Shown: positions 31,658 to 39,911 of the stretch, one piece after another
Layout: each line of letters starts with the position of its first letter
Position numbering within the stretch: the stretch's first letter is position 1
Origin: Catenulispora sp. GP43
Lineage (GTDB): Bacteria > Actinomycetota > Actinomycetes > Streptomycetales > Catenulisporaceae
Direction: 5' to 3'
DNA length: 64,000 nt
Assembly: GCF_041260665.1 (NCBI RefSeq)
Contig: NZ_JBGCCT010000003.1
Coordinates: 434,001 to 498,000 of the forward strand
Position numbers and translations under genes: made by a program
The notes under the pieces: model-generated
Told to the model about the DNA's origin: nothing
Seen by the model: the letters and a program-made list of their open reading frames with translations, nothing else
Databases searched by the model: none

Positions 31658-32233
31658 GTGCACGAAAACACCTTCCTCGTGCGCGCCGCCACGCAATGGC
31701 GCGTACGCCCGACCGCCCTCCCGACCATCCGTCGCCGCTGCCGGGCCTGTTCCTCGAACGAGTACCGGACCCAGGGCAAGTTCCGGGTCAACGCGAACCA
31801 CAAGCTGCTCGACGTCTGGCTGCTGGCGCTGTGCGCGCAGTGCGGCGAGACGATCAAGCTGACGGTGATGGAGCGGACCCATGTCCGCACCATCGACCCG
31901 GAGACGCTCAGCCGGTTCCATGCGAACGACGCCTCGCTCGCGGCCAGGCTGCTGACCGATCCCCAGCTGCCGCACCGCAACGACGTCGCCCTGGACTGGA
32001 CCGACGCGTGGCGGCTGGACATGGATCCGGTGGACCTGCCGAAGGCGGACATTCTGGAGGTGCGCGTCGAGTTCACGCACCGCATCCCGCTGCGGGTGTC
32101 GACGGTCATCGCGACCGGGCTGGAACTGTCGGGATCCGAGGTCGCCCGGCACATCGCGACCGGAGCGATCACCTCCGAGGACAAGCTGACCGGTCGCCGG
32201 GCCAGTGATTTCGGCTTCGTCATGCGGTGGTAG
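31658..32233 (+). CDS. DUF1062 family protein
   Basis: From GTG 31658 the product has 191 residues; GTG 31679 is equally possible. WRVRPTALPTIRRRCRACSSNEYRTQGKFRVNANHKLLDVWLLALCAQCGE is the DUF1062 signature, with two Cys-x2-Cys pairs that could bind zinc. The remainder is helical with RFHANDASLAARLL and LTGRRASDFGFV. Function is unknown. Its stop lies 16 bp before a strong bidirectional terminator that separates it from tuf. Confidence 0.8.
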   Translation: MHENTFLVRAATQWRVRPTALPTIRRRCRACSSNEYRTQGKFRVNANHKLLDVWLLALCAQCGETIKLTVMERTHVRTIDPETLSRFHANDASLAARLLTDPQLPHRNDVALDWTDAWRLDMDPVDLPKADILEVRVEFTHRIPLRVSTVIATGLELSGSEVARHIATGAITSEDKLTGRRASDFGFVMRW

Positions 32234-32248
32234 CGAGACAGGACACCG

Positions 32249-32288
32249 CGGAAGCGGCCCGATCGGTGTCCCGATCGGGCCGCTTCCG
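32249..32288. terminator. Bidirectional intrinsic terminator between DUF1062 and tuf
   Basis: Arms 32249-32266 and 32271-32288 form a perfect 18-bp stem with a TGTC loop. It stops both convergent genes; a short T-rich tail follows on the plus strand. Confidence 0.8.
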
Positions 32289-32318
32289 TTCTCGCCGGCC
32301 GGTTCCAGCAAGCCGGTC

Positions 32319-33515
32319 CTAGTCGACCAGCTCCAGCACGGTCCCGGCGCCGACGGTCCGGCCGCCCTCGCGGATGGCGAACCCGAGGCCCGGCTCCATC
32401 GCGACGCCGTGGCCGAGCTCGACCGTCATCGTGACCCGGTTGCCGGGCAGCGCCACGCCGCCGGTGCCCAGGTCCACCACCCCGACCACGTCGGTGGTGC
32501 GGAAGTGGAACTGCGGACGGTAGCCCGCGCCGAAGCCGGTGTGCCGGCCGCCCTCGGCGGAGGAGAGCACGTACACCTCGGCCCGGAAGCGGCTGTGCGG
32601 CCGGATGCTGTGCGGAGCCGCCAGCACCTGGCCGCGCCGGATCTGCTCCCGGCGCACCCCGCGCAGCAACAGCGCCGCGTTGTCCCCGGCCTGCGCGGCC
32701 TCCATGGTCCGGCCGAAGGTCTCGATGCCGGTGACCACCGCGGTGAACGCCTCGCCCTGCCCGGTCACCTCGATCTGCGAGCCCAGGGCCAGGGTGCCGC
32801 GCTCGACCGCGCCGGTGACGACCGTCCCGCGGCCGGTGATGGTCAGCACGTTCTCCACCGGCATCAGGAACGGCGCCTCCAGGTCCCGCACCGGGTCCGG
32901 GACGGTGGTGTCCACCGCGGTCAGCAGGTCCAGGATCCGCTGCGTCCACACCGGGTCGCCCTCCAGCGCGCGCAGCCCGGACACCCGGACCACGGCCACG
33001 TCCTGGCCGGGGAAGCCCTGCGCGGTCAGCAGGTCCCTGATCTCCAGCTCCACCAGGTCCAGCAGCTCCTCGTCGTCGACCAGGTCGGCCTTGTTGAGCG
33101 CGACGACGATGTGCGGGACGCCGACCTGCCGGGCGAGCAGGATGTGCTCCCTGGTCTGCGGCATCGCGCCGTCCTGCGCCGAGACGACCAGGATCGCGCC
33201 GTCCACCTGCGCGGCACCGGTGATCATGTTCTTCACGTAGTCGGCGTGCCCGGGCATGTCGACGTGCGCGTAGTGCCGCAGCGTGGTCTCGTACTCGACG
33301 TGCGCGATGTTGATGGTGATGCCGCGGCTGATCTCCTCCGGGGCCCGGTCGATCCGGTCGAAGGCGACGTAGTGGTTGGCACCGCCGGCGCCGCCGGGGC
33401 TCTCGGCCAGGACCTTGGTGATCGCCGCGGTCAGCGTGGTCTTGCCGTGGTCGACGTGGCCCATCGTGCCGATGTTCAGGTGCGGCTTGGTGCGGGCGAA
33501 CTGCTGCTTGGACAT
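32319..33515 (-). CDS. tuf3: Stand-alone, divergent elongation factor Tu (Tuf3-like)
   Basis: From ATG 33515 the product has 398 residues, normal for EF-Tu. GHVDHGKT (19-26), RGITI (near 59), DMPGH (near 81) and NKAD (near 136) are G1-G4, followed by domains II and III. Several usually invariant positions differ: DMPGH replaces [19 protein letters not shown] replaces the usual QRGITI pattern, and [13 protein letters not shown] replaces DGPMPQT. These are the kind of changes I associate with the Streptomyces Tuf3 group, a second EF-Tu used under stress. It is not linked to fusA or ribosomal protein genes. Whether it resists EF-Tu-binding antibiotics is open. Confidence 0.9.
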   Translation of the reverse strand: MSKQQFARTKPHLNIGTMGHVDHGKTTLTAAITKVLAESPGGAGGANHYVAFDRIDRAPEEISRGITINIAHVEYETTLRHYAHVDMPGHADYVKNMITGAAQVDGAILVVSAQDGAMPQTREHILLARQVGVPHIVVALNKADLVDDEELLDLVELEIRDLLTAQGFPGQDVAVVRVSGLRALEGDPVWTQRILDLLTAVDTTVPDPVRDLEAPFLMPVENVLTITGRGTVVTGAVERGTLALGSQIEVTGQGEAFTAVVTGIETFGRTMEAAQAGDNAALLLRGVRREQIRRGQVLAAPHSIRPHSRFRAEVYVLSSAEGGRHTGFGAGYRPQFHFRTTDVVGVVDLGTGGVALPGNRVTMTVELGHGVAMEPGLGFAIREGGRTVGAGTVLELVD

Positions 33516-33648
33516 GGTGGATTCAGATCCCTGAAGCTGACGCGGGCGCGCGGCATCGGCGCGGGTTCCGCTGAAGGGGTCGGCTGAGTGACGGCCCTCA
33601 TGCGCGCCTGCCGAGACGCGCGGGGCCGGAGAAACCGGAAGGGGAGCC

Positions 33649-33686
33649 ACCCTCCCCGCTCGGTTTCCGCCAGAGGCGGGGAGGGT
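33649..33686 (-). terminator. Hairpin after the small ORF, upstream of tuf
   Basis: Arms 33649-33659 and 33676-33686 form a perfect 11-bp GC stem with a 16-nt loop. On the minus strand it starts right at the small-ORF stop. No U-tract follows, so it may be a pause or processing signal rather than a full terminator. Confidence 0.5.
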
Positions 33687-33796
33687 CAGCTTCGGACGCC
33701 GGTGAACACGGCTGCTGCTGCGAATGCCGCGACGACGGCAGCCGGAACCGGCAGGGCGATGCCTGCTGCGGTCGGCGCGAAGGTCGTCGGGGACAT
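33686..33796 (-). CDS. Possible 36-residue membrane peptide
   Basis: ATG 33796 opens 36 codons to TGA at 33686: a short polar start (MSPTTFAP), one hydrophobic span of about 24 residues ([20 protein letters not shown]) and a GVRS tail. A palindrome abuts the start, TATACA lies at 33823-33828, and a hairpin begins at the stop, so the unit looks like a small gene. There is no clear ribosome site, and GC-rich alanine coding arises easily by chance. A frame in another phase from 33804 overlaps it. Function unknown. Confidence 0.35.
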   Translation of the reverse strand: MSPTTFAPTAAGIALPVPAAVVAAFAAAAVFTGVRS

Positions 33797-33813
33797 GCGT
33801 TCATGATGAACGC
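33797..33813. promoter_or_regulatory. Palindrome between HxlR gene and tuf
   Basis: GCGTTCAT, a central G and ATGAACGC form a perfect 8-1-8 inverted repeat immediately before the ATG of the small ORF. It could be an operator or a leader hairpin. Confidence 0.45.
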
Positions 33814-33838
33814 GGGTGCGCTGTTTGTATAAGGGTTT

Positions 33839-34252
33839 TCAAGCCTCGCGGCCGTCGTAGGTCTCGCGGTGGGCCAGCACGTCGTCCATGTGCCCCTCGG
33901 CCCAGTCCTTGATGCCGCGCACCATCGCGTGCAGCGACACGCCGAGGCCGGTCAGCTCGTAGGTGACGGTGACCGGCACGGTCGGCGTCGCGGTGCGCGT
34001 GATCAGGCCGTCGCGCTCCAGCGAGCGCAAGGTCTGGGTGAGCATCTTCTGGCTGACGCCGGCCAGCAGACGCGACAGCTCCGAGTAGCGCATCGGCCGC
34101 GGCTCGCCGGAGTTGCCCAGAGCGCACAGGATCAGCGTGACCCACTTGTCGGAGATCCGGTCGAGCAGTTTGCGGCTGGGGCACACCGCCAGGAACGCGT
34201 CGTACTCCGTCTTGGCCTGGGCCCGCTGCTGGGCCGCCGTCCTCGTGGCCAT
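33839..34252 (-). CDS. HxlR-family transcriptional regulator
   Basis: The 137-residue protein has an HxlR winged helix. [23 protein letters not shown] near 23-45 contains the N-terminal Cys24 that is often redox- or electrophile-sensing in this family. [30 protein letters not shown] follows. It is divergent from an aldo/keto reductase and the 86-bp gap holds inverted repeats, so it probably controls that reductase in response to reactive aldehydes or quinones, as YodB- and HypR-type regulators do. Confidence 0.88.
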   Translation of the reverse strand: MATRTAAQQRAQAKTEYDAFLAVCPSRKLLDRISDKWVTLILCALGNSGEPRPMRYSELSRLLAGVSQKMLTQTLRSLERDGLITRTATPTVPVTVTYELTGLGVSLHAMVRGIKDWAEGHMDDVLAHRETYDGREA

Positions 34253-34282
34253 CGGTCGCTCCTCACACCCGTGGGTACCTTA

Positions 34283-34314
34283 CGCACTTCTAAGTGCCTA
34301 CTTCCCGATGGGAA
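34283..34314. promoter_or_regulatory. Inverted repeats between HxlR and aldo/keto reductase genes
   Basis: GCACTT-CT-AAGTGC (34283-34296) and CTTCCC-GAT-GGGAAG (34300-34314) are both perfect. The first resembles HxlR-type sites with a TT...AA core. Confidence 0.5.
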
Positions 34315-34338
34315 GCTACCTGTCCACACTGAAGTGCT

Positions 34339-35211
34339 ATGAGCACGCTATCTCCTTCGTTGCCCGGCGGAACCTGGTCCCTGGGCGATCTGACCGTTAC
34401 CCGGTTCGGCTACGGCGCCATGCAGCTGGCCGGTCCCGGCGTCATGGGACCGCCCGCCGACCCGGACGGCGCACGCGCCGTCCTGCGCGAGGCCGTCGCC
34501 CTCGGCATCACGCACATCGACACCGCCGACGCCTACGGTCCGCACTTCACCAACCGGCTGATCCGCGAAGCGCTGCACCCCTATCCGGGCGCGCTGCACA
34601 TCGTGACGAAGGTCGGCGCGACCCGCGACGCGAACGGCGGCTGGCCGCCGGCCCGGGAACCCGACGCGGTGCGCCGCGCCGTCCACGAGAACCTGGAGAA
34701 CCTCGGCCTGGAAGCGCTCGACGTGGTCAACCTCAGGCTCGGCGACGCCACGGGACCGCAGCCCGGCTCGCTTGCCGAGCCCTTCGAGGCGCTGGCCGAC
34801 CTTCAGCGGCAGGGCCTGATCCGGCACCTCGGCGTCAGCAACGCGACGAGCGAGCAGGTCGCCGAGGCCCGGGGGATCGCGCCGATCGTGTGCGTGCAGA
34901 ACCTGTACAACCTCGCCTACCGGCAGGACGACGAGCTGATCGACGCGCTCGCCGCCGCCGGGATCGCCTACGTGCCCTTCTTCCCGCTCGGCGGGTTCAG
35001 CCCGTTGCAGTCCTCGGCCCTGTCGGCGGTCGCCACCCGCCTCGGCGCGACCCCGATGTCGATCGCGTTGGCCTGGTTGCTGCAACGGTCGCCGAACATC
35101 CTGCTGATCCCCGGTACGTCGTCGGTGGCGCATCTGCGCGAGAACGCCGCCGGCGCGGGACTCGTGCTTTCCGACGAGGACCTCGCCGAACTGGAGAAGA
35201 TCGGCGGGTAG
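34339..35211 (+). CDS. Aldo/keto reductase
   Basis: The 290-residue TIM barrel has FGYGAMQLAGPG, THIDTADAYGPHFTNRLI near 55-72 (catalytic Asp and Tyr), LHIVTKVGA near 83 (catalytic Lys), HLGVSNATSEQV near 154 and IPGTSSVAHLREN near 258, the NADPH-binding signature. At the site of the usual catalytic His, the strand reads VVNLRLGD, so an Arg stands in its place as in some actinobacterial COG0667 proteins. It likely detoxifies small aldehydes or quinones under HxlR control. Confidence 0.85.
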   Translation: MSTLSPSLPGGTWSLGDLTVTRFGYGAMQLAGPGVMGPPADPDGARAVLREAVALGITHIDTADAYGPHFTNRLIREALHPYPGALHIVTKVGATRDANGGWPPAREPDAVRRAVHENLENLGLEALDVVNLRLGDATGPQPGSLAEPFEALADLQRQGLIRHLGVSNATSEQVAEARGIAPIVCVQNLYNLAYRQDDELIDALAAAGIAYVPFFPLGGFSPLQSSALSAVATRLGATPMSIALAWLLQRSPNILLIPGTSSVAHLRENAAGAGLVLSDEDLAELEKIGG

Positions 35212-35259
35212 CCGGGACGCGATCGGCGCCTGCCGCCGGCCAGGTTCCGGGAGCCTTCC

Positions 35260-35868
35260 TCAGGACAGGCCGGCGCTGATCAACCAGATGTGCTCGCAGG
35301 TGTCCGAGGTGTTCTTCAAGCTCTCGCGGGACTCCTGCGAGGCGTGGTAGAAGTTCCGCTCGATCATCCAGCACAGGGCGCGCGCCATCGCCGAGGCCTG
35401 CTTCGGTCCGCCGCCGGGCGCCACTCCGGCGCGTTCCAGCACCGCGGTGATGGCCGCGATGAACAAGTCGGCGGTGCGGTTCCACAGGGTGCCGATCTCG
35501 GGAACGGTCAACGACAGGTCGATCGCGGTGCGCATGACCGGGCCGTGGTCGTTCCACAGCTCGACCGTGCGCCGCATCGCCGTCGCCACGGCCGCGCGCG
35601 GTTCGTCGGCCTCGGCCGTGGCGCGGGAGCGTTCCCACAGGTGCTCGACGGTGCGCGCGACGAGCGCGGTGACCACCTCCTGTTTGGAGCCGAAGTAGAA
35701 GTACAACGCGCCGCGGGTGATGCCGGCGCCCTGGGCGATGTCGTTGACGGTCATGGCGTCGTAGCCCTTGTCCGTCAGCAGTGCTTCGCAGGTGTCGAGG
35801 ATGGCCCGCTCCCGCAGATCGCCCTTGCTCTCGGCGGCGCGCCGGCTCGATGTGTCGTGGCCGGGCAT
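35260..35868 (-). CDS. TetR-family regulator
   Basis: From ATG 35868 the protein has 202 residues. The helix-turn-helix is AMTVNDIAQGAGITRGALYFYFGSKQEVV near 38-66. The C-terminal half with WNRTADLFIAAITAVLERAG and WMIERNFYHASQ resembles EthR-type C domains. It overlaps the SDR stop by one base (TGATG) and is translationally coupled to it. It probably represses its own operon through repeats at 36748-36780. A longer in-frame extension covers the SDR gene and is a shadow. Confidence 0.85.
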   Translation of the reverse strand: MPGHDTSSRRAAESKGDLRERAILDTCEALLTDKGYDAMTVNDIAQGAGITRGALYFYFGSKQEVVTALVARTVEHLWERSRATAEADEPRAAVATAMRRTVELWNDHGPVMRTAIDLSLTVPEIGTLWNRTADLFIAAITAVLERAGVAPGGGPKQASAMARALCWMIERNFYHASQESRESLKNTSDTCEHIWLISAGLS

Positions 35869-36713
35869 CAGAGCTGAGCACCCTCGGCGAAGTCGGTGGT
35901 GCGCGAGAGCGCCTCCCAGTCGCGGATGTCCGCGTCCACGGCCGCGCGCGCGGCCCCGACCAGGCGCAGCGCGTCCGAGCCGAGGAGCAGGTGCGACGGC
36001 GGCGCCTCGACCGAGGCGATGTGCACCACGGCCTCGCCGGCCTTGGCCGGGTTGCCCAGCTGGTTGCCGCTGGCCTTGCGGCGGGCGTCGCGGATGGGGC
36101 CGAACAGGTCGTCGTAGTCCTCGACGGTCCGGTCGGCGCGGGTCATGGAGCGGCCGGCCCAGTCGGTGCGGAAGGAGCCCGGCTCTATCGCGGTGACGTG
36201 GATCCCGAACTGTGCGACCTCTTTGCCCAGCGCCTCCAGGATGCCCTCGAGGGCGAACTTGCTGCCGCAGTAGGCGGACATCCCCGGTACCGCCATGAGT
36301 CCGCCCATGGAGGTGACGGCCATCAGGTGCCCGCGCCGGCGGCGGCGCATGGCGGGTAGCGCGGCGCGCAACGTGGCCACCGCCCCGAAGACGTTGACCT
36401 CGAACTGCCGCCGCACCTCGGCCAGCGGCGTCTCCTCGAAGGTCCCCTCCAGGCCGTAGCCGGCGTTCGCGATGACCACGTCCAGGGGCCCGACGGCCGT
36501 CTCGACCTCGTCGACCGTGCGCGCGACGGCGTTGTCGTCGGTCACGTCCAGGACGCGGCCGTGGGCCCGTCCGGGGGCGAGGGCTTCGAAGGCCCGCGAG
36601 TCCTCCTCGGAGCGCACGGTGCCGGCCACGGTGTGCCCGGCATCCAGGGCGGCCTGCGCGAACGCGCGGCCGAGGCCGCTGCTGACTCCGGTGATGAGCC
36701 ACTTCTGCTGCAT
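35868..36713 (-). CDS. Short-chain dehydrogenase/reductase
   Basis: From ATG 36713, after GGGAG, the enzyme has 281 residues. TGVSSGLG (about 7-14) is the NAD(P)-binding motif, NAGYG (about 80-84) the structural strand, and SAYCGSK with Tyr and Lys near 148-152 the catalytic centre; a Ser sits before it in VTSMGG. This is the classical SDR pattern of ketoreductases acting on ring or alkyl ketones. Upstream ATG 36725 and farther starts add non-SDR residues. It heads a two-gene operon with the TetR gene. Confidence 0.87.
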   Translation of the reverse strand: MQQKWLITGVSSGLGRAFAQAALDAGHTVAGTVRSEEDSRAFEALAPGRAHGRVLDVTDDNAVARTVDEVETAVGPLDVVIANAGYGLEGTFEETPLAEVRRQFEVNVFGAVATLRAALPAMRRRRRGHLMAVTSMGGLMAVPGMSAYCGSKFALEGILEALGKEVAQFGIHVTAIEPGSFRTDWAGRSMTRADRTVEDYDDLFGPIRDARRKASGNQLGNPAKAGEAVVHIASVEAPPSHLLLGSDALRLVGAARAAVDADIRDWEALSRTTDFAEGAQL

Positions 36714-36747
36714 CGTTTCTCCCATCGACGAAAAAAAGTCTACATCA

Positions 36748-36780
36748 TGTCGATTTTCGTCATCGCGGTGTCGATTTTCG
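36748..36780. promoter_or_regulatory. Direct repeats in the SDR-TetR promoter
   Basis: TGTCGATTTTCG occurs at 36748-36759 and 36769-36780, 21 bp apart. GACGAAAA at 36727 and TTTTCGTC at 36754 add an inverted pair. This AT-rich patch upstream of the SDR start is a likely regulator-binding region. Confidence 0.5.
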
Positions 36781-36893
36781 GCGGGTTCGCAGAAGGGTGA
36801 GATGGCCTCGACCGAACGTATGATCACGTCGTCGCACGCTCGCGCTAGCCTCCCTGACATGCGTCGTCTTGGTTATCGTCGGGCTTCGAGACG

Positions 36894-37579
36894 GTGGCGG
36901 CCGATGGATCGCAGCCCGCGCACGTCGCCGTCGTCGGCGGAGGCTGGGACACCAGCCATGTCGCCGACAACCCGGCGGTGTCGCCGGACGGATCACGCAT
37001 CGTCTTCGAGGATCAGACCGCCAACACCGTGTGGGTCTGCGACCTGGGCGGCCGGAACGCCCACGAACTCGTCGCCCCGGGGACCTCGGACGTCGGTGGC
37101 TCTCCCTTGCAGAACCTGACTCCAGTCCGCTCTGGGCGGACAACGGCACAGTGCTGTTCGCTCGCACCACGCACTCGTACGATCCCACGCACAATCCAGT
37201 CGTCATCCCGGCGACCACGATCATGTCGGTGAAGCTGGACGGCACCGGGCTGAAGACCTTTCTGAAGACCCCGACCACCGCCGACTATCCCGTCTCCAAG
37301 TCGGCCAACGGACTGCTCCTGTACGCGACGATCCACGGGCGTCTGCGGCCACGACCGCTACGCGACGGCCGCCAACCTCGCCGGCGCCTGGAACGAGGAC
37401 GTACCGACCGCGACCCCCGTCGGCGTCGCCAGCGGAACGGCCTTCGCGGACAGCCTCACCGGCGGCGCGTACATGGCGCTCATGAACGGCCCGCTGTTGC
37501 TGACGGCCACATCTTCGGCGGACCCACCGCGATCTCGCCGGTCGTGGAGGCACGGCTGATCACGGACGCGAAGCGCTGA
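36894..37579 (+). pseudogene. Frameshifted remnant of a PD40/CW_binding_2 cell-wall protein
   Basis: Three fragments in two alternating reading frames read like one protein. The first (from 36894) has DNPAVSPDGSRIVFED and NTVWVCDLGG, a TolB/PD40 propeller blade. The frame then shifts by about 37120 to AEPDSSPLWADNGTVLFART, another blade. At about 37345 it shifts to GHDRYATAANLAG and VGVASGTAFADSLTGGAY, a cell-wall-binding repeat 2 (CW_binding_2), then near 37515 back to HIFGGPTAISPVVEARL. No signal peptide precedes it. The intact homologue of this layout lies at 59959. It has lost its N-terminus and suffered three frameshifts, unless sequencing errors are to blame. Confidence 0.65.
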
Positions 37580-37583
37580 GCGC

Positions 37584-37662
37584 CGCCCGGCCGTTCCGCG
37601 GCCGGGCGTTCAACCCTGGGGTGGAGGCGTGGTTTCCACCCCCGTCCCACCTCAGGGTTGAA
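37584..37662. terminator. Structured hairpin region after the remnant
   Basis: Arms GCCCGGCCG/CGGCCGGGC (37585-37593, 37599-37607) form one stem. TTCAACCCTG (37609-37618) and CAGGGTTGAA (37653-37662) enclose a second, and GGGGTGGA/TCCACCCC (37618-37625, 37635-37642) form an inner one. The first probably terminates transcription of the former gene; the nested pair could be a mobile repeat or RNA element. Confidence 0.45.
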
Positions 37663-37697
37663 GAAACAGCAGGTCGTCGGCTTGCATAGTCGTAGTC

Positions 37698-38282
37698 ATG
37701 ACGACAACCGACTGGATCATCGACATCGCGCTCGTCCTGATCGTCTTCCGCCAGCTGCGCGAGGAGCGGATCTCCAAGGCCACGTTCATCGTGCCGATCG
37801 CGATGATCACCTTCGCGGCGAAGAACTACCTGCACGGCATCCCCACCGCCGGCAACGACCTGGTGCTGATCGCTGTGTTCACCGGTGTCGGCGTCGTGTT
37901 CGGCCTGTTCGGCGGCCTGCTCACCCGGATGCGGATGCTGCAGGGCCACGCACACATCAAGGCCACCGCCGGCGCCGCCGCACTGTGGGTCATCAGCATG
38001 GGTTTCCGCCTGGGCTTCGCGGTCTGGTCCTCCCACCCCTCCGGCGCCGCACACCTGACCAAGTTCTCGGCCGCCCACGACATCACCAGCGGCCAGGCCT
38101 GGGTCACCGCCCTGATCCTGATGGCCTTCAGCGAAGTCATCGTCCGACTGAGCACCATCGGCGCCCGCGCCTGGACCCTGTCCTCGCGCACCACGCAGAC
38201 ACAGATCCGGACCCGGACGGCGCCGCAGAACCAGGGCCAGAACCGGAACCGCGAGTACGTGATGACGGCCGGCCGCCGGTGA
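37698..38282 (+). CDS. Hypothetical polytopic membrane protein
   Basis: The 194-residue protein has about five hydrophobic segments (residues 6-20, 30-46, 52-76, 90-110, 132-150) with conserved-looking polar residues between, and a Gln/Arg-rich 30-residue cytoplasmic tail. The layout resembles CcdC/DUF1453-type membrane proteins, but I cannot confirm it. No ribosome site stands out. Function is unknown. A terminator follows. Confidence 0.6.
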   Translation: MTTTDWIIDIALVLIVFRQLREERISKATFIVPIAMITFAAKNYLHGIPTAGNDLVLIAVFTGVGVVFGLFGGLLTRMRMLQGHAHIKATAGAAALWVISMGFRLGFAVWSSHPSGAAHLTKFSAAHDITSGQAWVTALILMAFSEVIVRLSTIGARAWTLSSRTTQTQIRTRTAPQNQGQNRNREYVMTAGRR

Positions 38283-38312
38283 GCGAAGGCGCGCGACCAG
38301 ATTCTCGCCAAG

Positions 38313-38342
38313 CGAGGCCCGGCACCCAGGTGCCGGGCCTCG
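38313..38342. terminator. Intrinsic terminator after the membrane protein gene
   Basis: Arms 38313-38326 and 38329-38342 are perfectly complementary over 14 bp (effective loop CCAG). It separates the membrane protein from the nth operon. Confidence 0.7.
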
Positions 38343-38439
38343 GCCGTCGTCCGCCGCGGCCCGCTTCACCCCGCCGCCATCGGGTGACGACCGCGAGTTC
38401 ACACCCGCCTCTTAGGTTCATCGGCTTACAGTGGAGCCC

Positions 38440-39195
38440 ATGACCCGAGCCGCCGCCGACGTCTCCGACGTGAAGACAGCGAAGCCGGAGACCCACACGG
38501 CGCTGGTCAGGCGCGCCCGCAAGATCTACCGCGAGCTCAGCGACGTCTACCCGTACGCCAAGTGCGAGCTGGACTTCGAGGACCCCTACCAGCTCCTCAC
38601 CGCGGTCATCTTGTCCGCCCAGTCCACCGACGTCGGAGTGAACAAGGTCACGCCCGCGCTGTTCCGGCGCTACCCGACGCCCGCCGACCTGGCCTCCGCC
38701 GATCCCGAGGAGCTCGAGGCGCTGATCAAGCCCACCGGGTTCTTCCACAACAAGGCGAAGTCGCTGCTGGGCATGTCGAAGGCGGTGGTCACCGACTACG
38801 GCGGGCAGGTGCCGGGCAAGCTCAACGAGCTGGTGAAGCTTCCGGGGGTCGGCCGCAAGACCGCCAATGTCGTGCTCGGCGACGCGTTCGGCGTCCCCGG
38901 CATCACGGTCGACACCCATTTCGGGCGCCTGGTGCGCCGCTGGGGGTGGACCGATCTGGAGGACCCGGTCAAGGTCGAGCACGCCATCGGCGAGTTGTTC
39001 CCGCGCAAGGACTGGACGCTGCTCTCGCACCGGACCATCTACCACGGCCGGCGGGTCTGCCATGCGAAGAAGCCGGCGTGCGGAGCGTGCCCGATCGCGA
39101 AGCTGTGCCCCAGCCGGGGGATCGGGGAGCAGGATCCGGTGAAGGCGGCCGCGCTGCTGAAGTACAAGCCGGGGGAAGGCGGTCTGCCGCTGTGA
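38440..39195 (+). CDS. nth: Endonuclease III (Nth) DNA glycosylase/AP lyase
   Basis: From ATG 38440, after GGAG, the enzyme has 251 residues. The helix-hairpin-helix [14 protein letters not shown] near 133 contains the catalytic Lys, and VDTHFGRL near 155 the catalytic Asp. The 4Fe-4S cluster ligands are in [17 protein letters not shown] near 207-223 (C-x6-C-x2-C-x5-C). It removes oxidised pyrimidines and nicks the abasic site. It is first of an nth-NUDIX-marP cluster also found in mycobacteria. GTG 38431 is an alternative start without a ribosome site. Confidence 0.95.
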   Translation: MTRAAADVSDVKTAKPETHTALVRRARKIYRELSDVYPYAKCELDFEDPYQLLTAVILSAQSTDVGVNKVTPALFRRYPTPADLASADPEELEALIKPTGFFHNKAKSLLGMSKAVVTDYGGQVPGKLNELVKLPGVGRKTANVVLGDAFGVPGITVDTHFGRLVRRWGWTDLEDPVKVEHAIGELFPRKDWTLLSHRTIYHGRRVCHAKKPACGACPIAKLCPSRGIGEQDPVKAAALLKYKPGEGGLPL

Positions 39196-39911
39196 GCGTT
39201 GCGCACGACATGGACATTCCGATAGCCGATCCGCTGCCCGACTGGCTGCTTCCGCTCGCCCGCGCCGCCGAGAACGGGAGCGGGATGGGGCCCCGGTTCC
39301 AGCGGCCCGCGGATCTGGCCGGGGAGCCCCGGCGCTCCGCCGTGCTCATCCTGTTCGGTGAGGATCCCGTCGAGGGGCCCGACGTGTTGTTCGTCGAGCG
39401 CGCCAAGACGCTGCGGAACCATCCCGGCCAGCCGGCGTTCCCCGGCGGTGCCGTGGACCCCGGGGAGGGGCCGGTGGCGACCGCGCTGCGGGAGGCCAAC
39501 GAGGAGACCGACCTGGATCCGGACGGGGTCCAGGTCTTCGGGATCCTGCCCGATCAGTACGTCTTCCCCTCGGACTTCCTGGTGACGCCGGTATTGGGCT
39601 GGTGGCGCGCCCCGAGCCCGGTGCGGGTGCGCGATCCGCGGGAGGTCGCCTCGGTGCGCCGGATCGCGGTGCGCGAGCTGGTCGACCCGGCCAACCGGAT
39701 GCTGGTCGGCAACCCTTCGGGGCGGTCGAGCCCGGCCTTCGAGGCGGGCTCGCTGTTGATCTGGGGTTTCACCGCCGCGCTCCTGGACGGGGTGCTCAGG
39801 GCGGGCGGATGGGAACAGCCGTGGGACACCGGGCGGGTCGAGCCGCTGCCGCAGGAGGTGCTCGCGCTGGCGTTCCGCAGCCGCGGGGCGCCGGGGGGAG
39901 AAGATAAGTAG
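39192..39911 (+). CDS. NUDIX hydrolase, CoA pyrophosphatase-like
   Basis: The GTG at 39192 overlaps the nth stop (GTGA) and gives 239 residues; ATG 39210 is an alternative. [17 protein letters not shown] near 78-94 matches the CoA pyrophosphatase (UPF0035) signature that precedes the NUDIX box. The box reads GGAVDPGEG...[10 protein letters not shown] near 93-118, with the usual Gly replaced by Asp at its end, while catalytic Glu residues remain. It probably hydrolyses CoA-like or other nucleotide-linked pyrophosphates. Its stop abuts the marP start. Confidence 0.87.
   Translation: MSVAHDMDIPIADPLPDWLLPLARAAENGSGMGPRFQRPADLAGEPRRSAVLILFGEDPVEGPDVLFVERAKTLRNHPGQPAFPGGAVDPGEGPVATALREANEETDLDPDGVQVFGILPDQYVFPSDFLVTPVLGWWRAPSPVRVRDPREVASVRRIAVRELVDPANRMLVGNPSGRSSPAFEAGSLLIWGFTAALLDGVLRAGGWEQPWDTGRVEPLPQEVLALAFRSRGAPGGEDK

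Noticed and set aside
34113-35279. Plus-strand frame of 388 codons across HxlR and the aldo/keto reductase
   Set aside because: It crosses two genes in opposite directions and gives Arg-rich sequence.
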